From: Planktothrix agardhii NIES-204
GTDB taxonomy: Bacteria > Cyanobacteriota > Cyanobacteriia > Cyanobacteriales > Microcoleaceae
NCBI GenBank assembly: GCA_003609755.1
Contig: AP017991.1
Coordinates: 2,807,501 to 2,871,500, forward strand
DNA: 64,000 bases
Reading direction: 5' to 3'
The notes beneath the pieces are model-generated. The model had not been told where the DNA came from. It saw only the letters and a program-made list of their open reading frames with translations, and did no database searches. This document shows positions 56,283 to 64,000 of the stretch, one piece after another; position 1 is the first letter of the stretch; each line of letters begins with the position of its first letter. The position numbers were made by a program, and so were the translations under genes.

Positions 56283-56438
56283 AGAATGAAAAATAAATAA
56301 CTTGCACAATTAAACCCCAGAAGCCTTGATATACGGTAAACTATTGCTCAATTAGTCACCTTATTGGTTTTTCATTCCTAATTTCATTATTTTGTTGATA
56401 TAATATTTGGCATAGCTATCAAAATTAACATTAAAGCA

Positions 56439-56606
56439 ATGGATAAGCAAAAATACATTTATTGGCAAGATGAGGATATGTTTCTTGGTTACTTAGAAGA
56501 ATATCCTGATTATTGGACTCAAGGAATTTCTTTAGAAGAATTAAAACAAAATTTATTAGACTTGTATCACGAATTTAGTAGCAATAATATTCCTTCTGTT
56601 TGCTAG
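56439..56606 (+). CDS. HicB-like small protein, 55 residues
   Basis: The frame reads MDKQKYIYWQDEDMFLGYLEEYPDYWTQGISLEELKQNLLDLYHEFSSNNIPSVC. This is the partial RNase-H-like fold of HicB antitoxins (WLGYLEEYPDY.TQG.SLEEL..NL). No HicA toxin is found beside it. There is no strong ribosome binding site. It is probably an orphan HicB-type antitoxin, intact or slightly shortened, since the family often continues for another 15-20 residues. Confidence 0.65.
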   Translation: MDKQKYIYWQDEDMFLGYLEEYPDYWTQGISLEELKQNLLDLYHEFSSNNIPSVC

Positions 56607-56738
56607 ACATTGAGAAATTAATCAGAATTTAGCTAAACATATACTTAAAATGCTTCAAAATCCTTAATAGCGATCGCATCTCAACCCCCCTAAATTCCAA
56701 AGAGCGATCGCTCAATCAATATAATATTTCTCTATTAT

Positions 56739-57545
56739 TTATAAAGAAAATACGGTTTTTAGAGTTTTTTGAATTTGATTTTTACTCACTCCACAATCAA
56801 GCTTTAAAATAGGATTTAAACTTTTCCATTTACCTTTAGGAGTTGTAAACAGAGTATCAGCTAATTGATCCGGATCTATTTTATCAAAACCATCTATTTT
56901 ATTAATAGATAAATAATTAACTCGATCAAAAATTTCATCTCGGTTGGCTTTTTTAATAGATACACGTTCAGGTGCTGGCTGCGGCGGTGGCAGAGGTTCT
57001 GGTTTACAGTAAAAGACTTTTTTTAAACAGTCTAATTTGTTCCCTTTTGTAATTCCGCATTTTAACTTTGTAAGTTTATTAAAATCAGCCCAAGTTTCTC
57101 GATCAGATTCAAGAATACGGTCTGTTACTTTAATTAAATCTACGGTTTTTAAAGGACTTCCAGATTCAGATTGTAAATAGCGGAGTGCTGCTAGAATTGT
57201 ATCTCTGGAAGCAGTACATAAATTAACATTAACAACCGGATTCGCTTCTCTTGTTAAAATTTTAGCTTGTTCAATATTAGAAGGTTTTGGATCAATAACA
57301 ATACACCAAACCCTTTCTATTTGTGCTTTTTGAGCCGCTGCATAGACAAAATGGTTACTCACCGCTTGATACTGATAATCTGCTATTTCCTGCACAATCA
57401 CCGGAACCCAATTTCGTCCATTTGCTTGTAAAATAGCTTCGGCTGCACTCGAAACAAAAAATTCCGGTTCTGTAATTTCTTGTCCGGGTTCAATATCAAT
57501 TAAAGGCAAGTGCATTAATTTACCAATATTATCAAAATCACTCAT
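56739..57545 (-). CDS. ParB/Srx-fold-like protein, partner of the ParA-nuclease fusion
   Basis: 268 residues. The N-terminal part (about 12-90: LPLIDIEPG..., VSSAAEAILQANGRNWVPVIVQEIADYQYQAVSNHFVYAAAQKAQIERVWCIVI) follows the ParB/sulfiredoxin N-terminal pattern. After a Pro-rich hinge (PEPLPPPQPAPE) there is a C-terminal domain. Two similar stretches (WADFNKLTKLKCGITKGNKLDCLKKVF and WKSLNPILKLDCGVSKNQIQKTLKTVF) suggest an internally duplicated small domain on both sides of the hinge. No classic KorB helix-turn-helix is seen. It overlaps the upstream ParA gene by 8 bp. Confidence 0.6.
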   Translation of the reverse strand: MSDFDNIGKLMHLPLIDIEPGQEITEPEFFVSSAAEAILQANGRNWVPVIVQEIADYQYQAVSNHFVYAAAQKAQIERVWCIVIDPKPSNIEQAKILTREANPVVNVNLCTASRDTILAALRYLQSESGSPLKTVDLIKVTDRILESDRETWADFNKLTKLKCGITKGNKLDCLKKVFYCKPEPLPPPQPAPERVSIKKANRDEIFDRVNYLSINKIDGFDKIDPDQLADTLFTTPKGKWKSLNPILKLDCGVSKNQIQKTLKTVFSL

Positions 57546-58890
57546 AAAGAAAATACTCCTGTGCTAAAGAAAGATAATAATCGTTTACAGTTTTATGCTT
57601 AAATACGGCAGGTATGCGTTCAAAGGCGGCACTTGCAACAATAGCATATTCTGGAATACTGAATATTGTTTGATCTGGACTACCTTGTGTATGTTTTGGA
57701 TAAAAGTACGGTAATAAATCACGATTCAAAGAAATGATCGACTTAATTTCACTATTTGCACGTTTCAATGAAGTCTCTGTTGCTTTATGTTCATTAAAAA
57801 AAATAGGCAGAGGAATCGGGCCATACTCTCCTTTTTTATCTCTTACTTCTTGAATTTCAGGAATAAATTCTAGGATGACTTTCCTGGCATTTTTTAATGA
57901 GGCAAAATTCGTGTGTTTAGTTGGGATTAAAACAACATCAGAGGCATAAACACAACTTTTGCTAAAAAACGTCCAGTTTGTTGGTGCATCGAGCAAAATA
58001 TAATCGTAATTACCTTTTAAAGTATCTAATAGATATTTTAACCTTGTCGCCCAATTTTGAACTTTGGCTTGTTGGTCATCACGCATAAATTTCTCTAAAC
58101 CGGAATCTGAAGGGATAACGTCAAAAAGTCGAACCTCTCCAGATTTAGTTTTAACTTTAAAAGGCTGAATGGCATCTTTAATGTTTAAAAACCGATCAAT
58201 TAAACAATCAGATAACTTGGTTTTTGTAGGTTGTAAACCCAGTGAATCTGTTAAGTCTCGCTGTTGAGGATCAAAGTCAATCACTAAAACATTCTTTTTC
58301 TGTCTCCGTAAGATAGAAGCTAGATTGATTGTAGTTGTTGTTTTGCCAACACCTCCTTTATCATTGTAGAGACTAACGACTAAAGCAGGTAAGGGATTCT
58401 CGATCAAATCCTTAATACGAGTAACAATATCTAGGATATTATCTTTTTTAATTAGCCAACAAGGTGTGGCAGGATGAACAACTTTACCATGTCGCCGAAA
58501 AAGTTGAATATGGATTGAATTTGTAATAATTCCCCATTCAGCAGTTTTACAGTTAGGGGATAGCAAATATTGTTTAATTTGCTTTTGAGTTTTTTGATGG
58601 GTCGGTGTTTTCTCCATGAGATTTATTCTGGCTCGCGTACCAATAGCTCGACCTTTAACTTCTACCAACAAATAAGGATTGGTTTTTGATTGATTAAAAG
58701 TATCACTGCCTTGGTTTTTTCGAGCCGCAAAATCTACTGTCCCAGAACCCGTAGCAAATTCGGGGTATTGTTCCTCAATACTAAACCCTAGAGCCTTTAA
58801 CAAGGGCTTAACAAAGTAATCACTAACAATAGCTTCAGAAGCTTCATCGGGTATACTGTCTAAAATTCTATTCCAGTTTGCATCAGTCAT
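57538..58890 (-). CDS. ParA-type ATPase fused to an N-terminal PD-(D/E)XK nuclease-like domain
   Basis: 450 residues. Residues 1-165 resemble the type I restriction HsdR N-terminal nuclease: SEAIVSDYFVKPLLKALGF, D53 in GTVDFAARK, E77-x-K79 in LLVEVKGR, then QKQIKQYLL (Q-x-x-x-Y-type motif) and WGIITNS. Residues about 168-450 are a ParA/MinD ATPase with the deviant P-loop KGGVGKTT (178-185), switch I DFDPQQRD and ILLDAP. The linker is short. All nuclease motif residues are present, so it may be active. It pairs with the ParB-like gene downstream. Segregation, plasmid competition or defence are possible roles. Confidence 0.8.
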   Translation of the reverse strand: MTDANWNRILDSIPDEASEAIVSDYFVKPLLKALGFSIEEQYPEFATGSGTVDFAARKNQGSDTFNQSKTNPYLLVEVKGRAIGTRARINLMEKTPTHQKTQKQIKQYLLSPNCKTAEWGIITNSIHIQLFRRHGKVVHPATPCWLIKKDNILDIVTRIKDLIENPLPALVVSLYNDKGGVGKTTTTINLASILRRQKKNVLVIDFDPQQRDLTDSLGLQPTKTKLSDCLIDRFLNIKDAIQPFKVKTKSGEVRLFDVIPSDSGLEKFMRDDQQAKVQNWATRLKYLLDTLKGNYDYILLDAPTNWTFFSKSCVYASDVVLIPTKHTNFASLKNARKVILEFIPEIQEVRDKKGEYGPIPLPIFFNEHKATETSLKRANSEIKSIISLNRDLLPYFYPKHTQGSPDQTIFSIPEYAIVASAAFERIPAVFKHKTVNDYYLSLAQEYFLYE

Positions 58891-58920
58891 ATAAGTATAG
58901 ATAAGACGATGGAAGATTGC

Positions 58921-58971
58921 ATTGATTTATCTCAATGTAAAAGACAATCAAAATTTAGATCCACTTTGATT
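58921..58971. promoter_or_regulatory. Two inverted repeats upstream of the ParA-fusion gene
   Basis: ATTGA-tttatc-TCAAT at 58921-58936 and AATCAAA (58946-58952) paired with TTTGATT (58965-58971), all within 81 bp upstream of the start codon. They could be binding sites for the ParB-like partner or the ParA repressor. The region is AT-rich, so chance inverted repeats are not excluded. Confidence 0.35.
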
Positions 58972-59072
58972 ATCATTTGAGAACATCATACCAGCCCAAG
59001 TGTTGACAAGTAATAATTTTTTCTCAGATCCTCATAATTGGGTGACAATGTTAAGTTGCTAATATTTTGTTC

Positions 59073-59186
59073 CCTCGTCCCCTTGTTCCAATGCTCTGCA
59101 TTTATGCTAATTTTGAAGCTCTGGCTCAAATAATAGGGGGCTCCGCCTCCATGAATAGCATTTTTAGGTTCTACCTAGAAACGAGG
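59073..59186. repeat. Four-hairpin modular repeat (second copy)
   Basis: Diverged copy of 56176-56282 with the same order (TTCCAATGCTCTGCAT, GAAGCTCTGGCTC, GGGGGCTCCGCCTCC, TAGGTTCTACCTAG, AACGAGG). Flanking the ParA/ParB pair on both sides, the two repeats could promote excision of 56.2-59.1 kb by recombination. Confidence 0.6.
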
Positions 59187-59227
59187 AGATTGAGGTTAAT
59201 TGTTTTTATTTATTATAGTTGGGGATT

Positions 59228-59260
59228 AAAAACCCGGTTTCTTCAAGAAACCGGGTTTTT
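59228..59260. repeat. Perfect 16-bp palindromic hairpin, AACCCGG family (second copy)
   Basis: AAAAACCCGGTTTCTT, central C, then the exact complement; identical to 53226-53258 except the central base. Confidence 0.75.
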
Positions 59261-59343
59261 AGGGTTAATGGTAGCCAAAATACCTAGATTTAGATAGGAT
59301 TGAATTAACTAATTCTGGATATTATGTGCGTGATTAGATAGCT

Positions 59344-59541
59344 ATGAAAATTTTACAAGACTATACGATTGTTACCCGTCCTGATGATAATGGAACATTT
59401 GTTGCTTACGTTCCAGGCATTTCGGGTTGTCATGCTTGGGGAAAAAGTTCAGAAGCAGCTTTATCTGAATTAGTTCATGTTTTTGAAATGATTCAGAAAG
59501 AGAATCGTACCCAAAAGTACCCAAAAGTTCCCATCCGTTGA
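59344..59541 (+). CDS. HicB-like antitoxin-type protein
   Basis: 65 residues: MKILQDYTIVTRPDDNGTFVAYVPGISGCHAWGKSSEAALSELVHVFEMI is the partial RNase-H HicB fold. The C-terminal part (RTQKYPKVPIR) enters a foldback repeat that starts at 59535, which probably replaced the native end and supplies the stop. No HicA partner lies beside it. Confidence 0.65.
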   Translation: MKILQDYTIVTRPDDNGTFVAYVPGISGCHAWGKSSEAALSELVHVFEMIQKENRTQKYPKVPIR

Positions 59542-59660
59542 AACGGCGGGCTATACAACCTAAGTCCGCCTGCGCGGACTTTTAACAATAGTTTAATCAG
59601 CGTCTTAAACCCGCGCACCATCCGGGTTTTGTCTGTGTAGCCACGATTTCTAATCGCTGG
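59535..59660. repeat. Foldback repeat with nested hairpins (second copy)
   Basis: It has the plan of 37834-37952: CGTTGAAACGGCGGGCTATACA at the left, an inner AGTCCGC-CTGC-GCGGACT hairpin, then ACCCGC...CCGGGTTTTGTCTGTGTAG and a diverged ATTTCTAATCGCTGG end. The right arm has lost most pairing with the left arm. Confidence 0.55.
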
Positions 59661-59731
59661 GTTGCTATTGTCCCAAATTTTGAAGCAAATGGGAATTACG
59701 GTCGCAGAATTTAATCAATTGAAAAAGTAGC

Positions 59732-61723
59732 TTAAGGGGTATAAGTCACGCTAAAATAAATCCCATCATCTTGAATATTATTACCCCGATCGCTAATACT
59801 AATTAAGGGAATCCCATAGTCTAGGCGGAGATTTAACCCTGATACGGGTTGCCAAATTAATCCTAGTCCTGCACCCGCTAAAAAGGTTTTACCGATAATT
59901 TGGTTAGGGTTGCGATCATGATTCCAAACCCCACCAAAATCGAGAAATGGAGCCAGTTGAAACACAGGTTCGGAGTCTTTATTGCGATCAAGGGTAATTC
60001 GATCTTCAAAGGAAATCCGAAAGCCATTATCCCCAGCCCGCACATTTTGACGATATCCTCTCAGGGATAAAGCACCTCCGATAACAAATTGTTGTGAGGG
60101 AAATAACGGATCAGCCGATAATTGAATATCCCCTTGGGCAATTAATAGATTATTTTCCCCTAAACGTTGTACCCGTTGGACTTGACCTAACCAACTGAAA
60201 AATGCCGCATTGGGGGTACTGACATCGGTGGCGCCAAGGATATCTAAACCGAGGTTAAATTGCGATCGCAAGGCCCAAGCCCCTTGTGTATCTCGAATCA
60301 GATAGTCCTGTCCAAATTTCAGCACACTGGTGCGAGTATATCCCTTACTATCTGGCCCGGAGGCAAAGGGTTCTCCGTTATTGTCTAAAAAGGTTTGACT
60401 ATCTTGGTAAGCAAAGCCAAAAGAGAGAGCAAATTCAGAGATTGGGTTACGGATAATTGGTTGACGATAGCTAATTTCGTAACGTTGAGATTTCCCTTCA
60501 ATATTCAGCGCGTTGAAGGGCTCTTGAGTGATCCGATTTTGGTAAGGTTGAACTCTCAGTTGTATAGTTCCGTTCATGGGGTTAATCGGAATACTATACA
60601 AAGCGTCGATAATATCAGAATCCCCATTAGCAATTAAGCGAGTGGTATTATAAGACAGTCCCAGGAAGTCCCCGCGACCTGTGAGGTTAAGATGACGGAC
60701 ACTAATTCCCATGCGTTCCGAACCAATACTCGGGGGCGAATAGTTATCCACATTCAAACTCACCCCAAAGGGCGGTGCTTCTACCACCCGCACAATTAAA
60801 ATACTCTGACCTTCTTGGGTTCCGGCTCTTAAACTGGCTTCTACGGTTTCAAATAAGGGGTTAATTCTTAATAGTCGCAATTGGTTTTCTAAGGCGGCGG
60901 TACTGAGGGGTTTAGTCGCACCTAAATGAATCCTGCTGGTTATATAGGAGGGATGGAGGCGTTTTATTCCTTCAACTTCGATATTTTCTAGGGTTCCTTC
61001 AATTACCTGAATCTCGACAATGCCATTATTAATGGTTTGTTCGGGAACAATTGCTCTGGAGGTAATGTAACCCTGTTCTAAATAAATGGCGGTAATTTTA
61101 TCGGCTAGTTCCCGTAGTTGGGTGAGGGTGGTAGAAGTGTTTTCTAGTGGGTTAACTAAGGTTTTAATTTCTTCTAAGGTGAGAATAGTGCTACCAGTAA
61201 CGTTAATCTGTTGAACCGGAATCGGGGTTTCATCCGTTGACGGGGTAGGGGCGGGGGTAGGAGTGGGGGTTAATTCAGGATTTGGCGGGGGTTCGGGTTT
61301 GGGGGGAATTGGAGGTCGGGGTAAAAAGCGATCGCGGTTCGGATCGGGTTGGGGTACCTGGGGGGGAATATTAATCGGTGCGGCTTGGGCCAAAGTGGGA
61401 CAATTCCCGAAATTACAAGATTCTCCAGAAACCCCTTGTCTTGAGAAATCCGCAAAGTTCAGGGTTTGTAGAGGAGGAATCCCAGGAATATCAGCAACTT
61501 CCGAGGGCGTTATGGTTGAAGGGGAAAGGAATGGGATTGATTTGACAACTGGAATCTCGTGCTCGGGGGTCAGAGGTTCCAGGGTTTCTGTTCCAAAGGA
61601 GATTAGGGTTGGAGAGTTTTCAGAAAGACCTTGACGAGAAAATAGGGAAACAACCAGTAATAGGGTACTGGTAACTATCAGACCACCGTGACAAAATTTT
61701 GTAAAATTTTCACTCCTACCCAT
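59732..61723 (-). CDS. ShlB/FhaC/HecB-family outer-membrane transporter (TpsB)
   Basis: 663 residues. Signal-anchor N-terminus (LIVTSTLLLVVSLFSRQGLS), a Pro-rich region (about 120-175), then a POTRA domain pair (VQQINVTGSTILTLEEIKTLVNPLE... and LENIEVEGIKRLHPSYITSRI). A C-terminal 16-strand barrel follows, with the L6-type motif region LSLRGYRQN (VIGGALSLRGYR) and terminal strand DDGIYFSVTYTP. It exports a partner protein across the outer membrane in two-partner secretion. No TpsA is in the window. A DUF928 gene lies upstream on the same strand, a common cyanobacterial pairing. Confidence 0.88.
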   Translation of the reverse strand: MGRSENFTKFCHGGLIVTSTLLLVVSLFSRQGLSENSPTLISFGTETLEPLTPEHEIPVVKSIPFLSPSTITPSEVADIPGIPPLQTLNFADFSRQGVSGESCNFGNCPTLAQAAPINIPPQVPQPDPNRDRFLPRPPIPPKPEPPPNPELTPTPTPAPTPSTDETPIPVQQINVTGSTILTLEEIKTLVNPLENTSTTLTQLRELADKITAIYLEQGYITSRAIVPEQTINNGIVEIQVIEGTLENIEVEGIKRLHPSYITSRIHLGATKPLSTAALENQLRLLRINPLFETVEASLRAGTQEGQSILIVRVVEAPPFGVSLNVDNYSPPSIGSERMGISVRHLNLTGRGDFLGLSYNTTRLIANGDSDIIDALYSIPINPMNGTIQLRVQPYQNRITQEPFNALNIEGKSQRYEISYRQPIIRNPISEFALSFGFAYQDSQTFLDNNGEPFASGPDSKGYTRTSVLKFGQDYLIRDTQGAWALRSQFNLGLDILGATDVSTPNAAFFSWLGQVQRVQRLGENNLLIAQGDIQLSADPLFPSQQFVIGGALSLRGYRQNVRAGDNGFRISFEDRITLDRNKDSEPVFQLAPFLDFGGVWNHDRNPNQIIGKTFLAGAGLGLIWQPVSGLNLRLDYGIPLISISDRGNNIQDDGIYFSVTYTP

Positions 61724-61743
61724 AGAATGCCTATTTTTCGATT

Positions 61744-61793
61744 AGTTATCAGTTAACAGTAATCAGTAATCAGTAATCAGTCAACCGTCAATC
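61744..61793. repeat. Tandem heptamers CAGTAAT / AGTTATC
   Basis: CAGTAAT is repeated head to tail, flanked by CAGTTA and a GTCAACC unit. It lies between the DUF928 stop and the TpsB start (upstream of TpsB), in the same class as 7463-7550. Confidence 0.6.
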
Positions 61794-61860
61794 ATTAAAA
61801 CAATAAAATCAAACTTTTTTTGCGGTGACAATGACTGTCTACTTCCATTTACGGGGATTA

Positions 61861-62748
61861 CTAATTGGTTTGAATTTTCAGAATAGGAGCATTGAGGATA
61901 GATTGAGCTTTTTCTTTATCAATCTGAGTTTGTTTTTGATCCGGATCAAAGCCAATAGATTTTAATAGATCGTTCCACTTATTTTTAAGGAATAAATTTT
62001 CAGAATCATTCAATTTTAAGGTTGCCAAAGTTAATAATGTTTCATACCAAAGTCCTTGGTTGGCATAGATTTTTAAACGTTCTAAGGGATCGGTCGTTTC
62101 TCCTAATTCAAGTTTTTGATTAGGACTTAAAGCAACGGAATTAATCCAGCCACTCACGAAAAGATCATTAGAAGTATCACTACTGTTACATTTAAGTGCT
62201 ATATACCAACGATAATTTTTATTGTCTTGTAAAGTTACGGATTTAGCATTCTCAGACCACTGAATTCCTACTATTCCAGGGCGATCGGTGCTGATGGGAA
62301 ATGTGGTTTTGTAAAGGGTTTTATCACCTTCATCTGCTATCTCAAATTCTAATATCTTTTGATCGACTTTCCCTGGAATATAAAGAAAAAATGCGGGTTG
62401 ACCTGATGCGGTGCGACCCATTGTAGACTCTGGAATTAAGGCAGTCATCGAACCGGGACAACCTATGCCCCGAGTTCCGCCCCCTTCTCGACGCCCGGGT
62501 ACTCCCCGTTCGGGTGGTGTAAAGGCATTCCAGTTGGTAAACGGTGAATCACTGCTTTGGCCTGGTTGTTCAGGTTGCTGAACCCGTTCCCGATCCCCAA
62601 AATCAACCTGATTCCGTTCATCTCCCAGATTTTGAGGTAAAGAGGCTGAATGGGCGGCAGTTACAATCAAACTATTAGCAACCACGATTTGCAACAATAA
62701 CGTTAGTCCAAGGGCTGCACGGTGGAGGAAAAACATTGGCATAGCCAT
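61861..62748 (-). CDS. DUF928 exported protein
   Basis: 295 residues. A signal peptide (LGLTLLLQIVVANSLIVTAAHSASL, cleavage about 35) is followed by the DUF928 hallmark PPERGVPGRREGGGTRG and GCPGSMTALIPESTMGRTASGQPAFFLYIP. A beta-rich middle and a helical repeat-like C-terminus follow. The family is cyanobacterial and often adjoins TpsB and CHAT-protein genes; function unknown. The TpsB gene starts about 140 bp downstream on the same strand. Confidence 0.85.
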   Translation of the reverse strand: MAMPMFFLHRAALGLTLLLQIVVANSLIVTAAHSASLPQNLGDERNQVDFGDRERVQQPEQPGQSSDSPFTNWNAFTPPERGVPGRREGGGTRGIGCPGSMTALIPESTMGRTASGQPAFFLYIPGKVDQKILEFEIADEGDKTLYKTTFPISTDRPGIVGIQWSENAKSVTLQDNKNYRWYIALKCNSSDTSNDLFVSGWINSVALSPNQKLELGETTDPLERLKIYANQGLWYETLLTLATLKLNDSENLFLKNKWNDLLKSIGFDPDQKQTQIDKEKAQSILNAPILKIQTN

Positions 62749-62968
62749 AACTAATCACGCTTACCGATGGGCAGAGATAGTAGCATTTATCGACATCACT
62801 ATTGTATCTAATGTTCCTGCAAAATTTGTCAAAATCTGTGCTTAATCTTAAATGTTTGAGTCTGAATCGGATTTTAGGAAAATTTAGGTGTTGTCGCCTA
62901 TCTTAAGTCTGAACTTTGACCTGATTCGATCAATAAATATCCTGGTTTCATCTATAATCACAATTTCT

Positions 62969-64000
62969 ATGAATCTTAACTCATTGACTTTTGGAAAAAA
63001 TAGCGGTTTTAAACCTCGGACAATTCGACCTATTGGGGTTTCGGCTTTATATGGTTTAACGGGGTTAGGAAATACCCTATTAGCGATTGATACCTCCCGG
63101 GGATTTTTGCTGCAAATTGACCCCAAAACCGATAATGCTACGGTTGTTAATCCTGATTTAACTTTAGCTTTTAGAGATGTGACGGGTTTGGCAATTTGGC
63201 AGGATAATCTTTGGTTTACTCGCGGCAATGAAGTCTATTTTTGCCCGGGGGTTGTTCAAGGTAATTCTATTATTAATCTTGAACCTCAATTGTTTATACT
63301 GTTACCCGATGTAGCTACTGGAATTGCGGTTTATGAATCGACTCTTTATTTTGCTTGCGATCGCATTGCTTCTATCCTAGTTTATAGTCAAAATACCAAA
63401 CGAGAAATTACCCGCTTTTCCGCCCCAGGGATTGGACTAGAAAACCTCACGATTAGAAATGAAGAATTATGGGTTTGCGATCGAGAAGAACAGACGGTTT
63501 ATTGTTTGGAAAAAGCCACAGGAGAAACTCGATTTAGTGTGTTAACTCCCTTTGAATCTCCTACTGGTTTAACCTTTTATACTAACCCAGAAACCCAAGA
63601 AGAAGTTCTCTATGTAGCCTATGCTGGCAGTGAACTTTATATCCGAGATAATCCCAGTTCCCATGAACAATTTGAATTAGCAAAACGCGATCGCACCTTT
63701 ATTCATCCCCTCTCTTTTCATTTTAATCCCCAGGAAAACTATGCCACATCTAATGGCTATTTGATTGAAATGTCCTATGTGGAGGAATTAGAACCTTTAG
63801 ATGCGGTTCATATCGAAAATTTAGAATGGCGAATTGCCCTACCTTCTAATACAAATCGTCAGAAAGTTTTAGAGGTTTCGGCGGTTGGAATTCCTTTTCG
63901 AGAAGAAGTTGAAGATGGGGAAAAAGTCGCGGTATTTCAATTTAATCCTTTGACTTCGACGGAACGTTTGATTTTTGGTTGGAAAGCATTATTAGAAGTT
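62969..64000 (+). CDS. Beta-propeller-like protein, N-terminal part (runs off right edge)
   Basis: From ATG 62969 the frame is open for 344 codons to the window edge. The first about 250 residues have repeating strand patterns (TGLGNTLLAIDTSRGFLLQIDPKT, VTGLAIWQDNLWFTRGNEVYF, TGIAVYESTLYFACDRIASILVY, GLENLTIRNEELWVCDREEQTVYCL) of a beta-propeller. The segment LDAVHIENLEWRIALPSNTNRQKVLEV followed by FGWKALLEV resembles the entry to cyanobacterial transglutaminase-like proteins, but the catalytic part lies beyond the window. No signal peptide and no clear ribosome binding site. Confidence 0.65.
   Translation, partial: MNLNSLTFGKNSGFKPRTIRPIGVSALYGLTGLGNTLLAIDTSRGFLLQIDPKTDNATVVNPDLTLAFRDVTGLAIWQDNLWFTRGNEVYFCPGVVQGNSIINLEPQLFILLPDVATGIAVYESTLYFACDRIASILVYSQNTKREITRFSAPGIGLENLTIRNEELWVCDREEQTVYCLEKATGETRFSVLTPFESPTGLTFYTNPETQEEVLYVAYAGSELYIRDNPSSHEQFELAKRDRTFIHPLSFHFNPQENYATSNGYLIEMSYVEELEPLDAVHIENLEWRIALPSNTNRQKVLEVSAVGIPFREEVEDGEKVAVFQFNPLTSTERLIFGWKALLEV

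Noticed and set aside
62884-63228. Leftward frame of 114 codons near the right edge
   Set aside because: It lies opposite the beta-propeller-like gene, whose frame is open for 344 codons with repeat structure. The leftward frame shows no family features.

Overview
This is chromosomal DNA of a filamentous, gas-vacuolate cyanobacterium, most probably Planktothrix. The evidence is a gas-vesicle locus with 72-residue GvpA and Gln-rich GvpC, light-independent chlorophyll genes (chlL, chlN), the clock-output regulator rpaA, the CemA-like proton-extrusion gene pxcA, a CAAD/CURT1-type thylakoid protein, scattered GCGATCGC (HIP1) octamers, and many short palindromic intergenic repeats. No tRNA, rRNA, CRISPR array or intact insertion sequence was seen.

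Layout. 0-7.4 kb: the 5' end of an RbgA/YlqF GTPase gene, a universal stress protein, pgk with a strong terminator, two PIN-type toxin-antitoxin pairs plus a remnant, a leftward iron group (ferritin-like protein, FTR1 permease, small secreted protein), a CAAD protein and rpaA. 7.7-17.6 kb: the gas-vesicle locus, present as two tandem copies: A-A-C-N-J, then A-A-C-A-C-A-C-N-J. In total there are 6 gvpA, 4 gvpC, 2 gvpN and 2 gvpJ. The last codons of the downstream gene pxcA are fossilised at the junction between the copies, which shows how the duplication formed. gvpK, gvpF/L, gvpG, gvpV and gvpW are not in the window.

17.6-31 kb: pxcA, a divergent SF1-helicase-like gene, and two very large paralogous RTX (hemolysin-type Ca-binding) repeat proteins. 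31-34 kb: a secreted protein with a paired-cysteine repeat, a NACHT NTPase pseudogene and several small hypothetical or antitoxin genes. 34-45 kb: rpsD, moaA, an ABC exporter, gltD, a Uma2 nuclease-fold protein and three alpha/beta hydrolases in a row. 45-53 kb: a CBS-PAS-histidine kinase with degenerate receivers, then chlL-DUF5331-chlN.

53-59.5 kb is the most accessory part. It holds an NB-ARC NTPase whose upstream region carries CCGAC motifs at about 10-bp spacing, two small secreted proteins, and an overlapping gene pair encoding a PD-(D/E)XK-nuclease/ParA fusion and a ParB-like partner. I regard that pair as the best candidate for an undescribed system. 59.7-64 kb: an outer-membrane TpsB transporter without a visible TpsA, a DUF928 protein, and the 5' part of a beta-propeller-like gene running off the right edge.

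Short palindromic elements recur across the window. At least one of them supplies the C-terminal codons and stop of a neighbouring gene.
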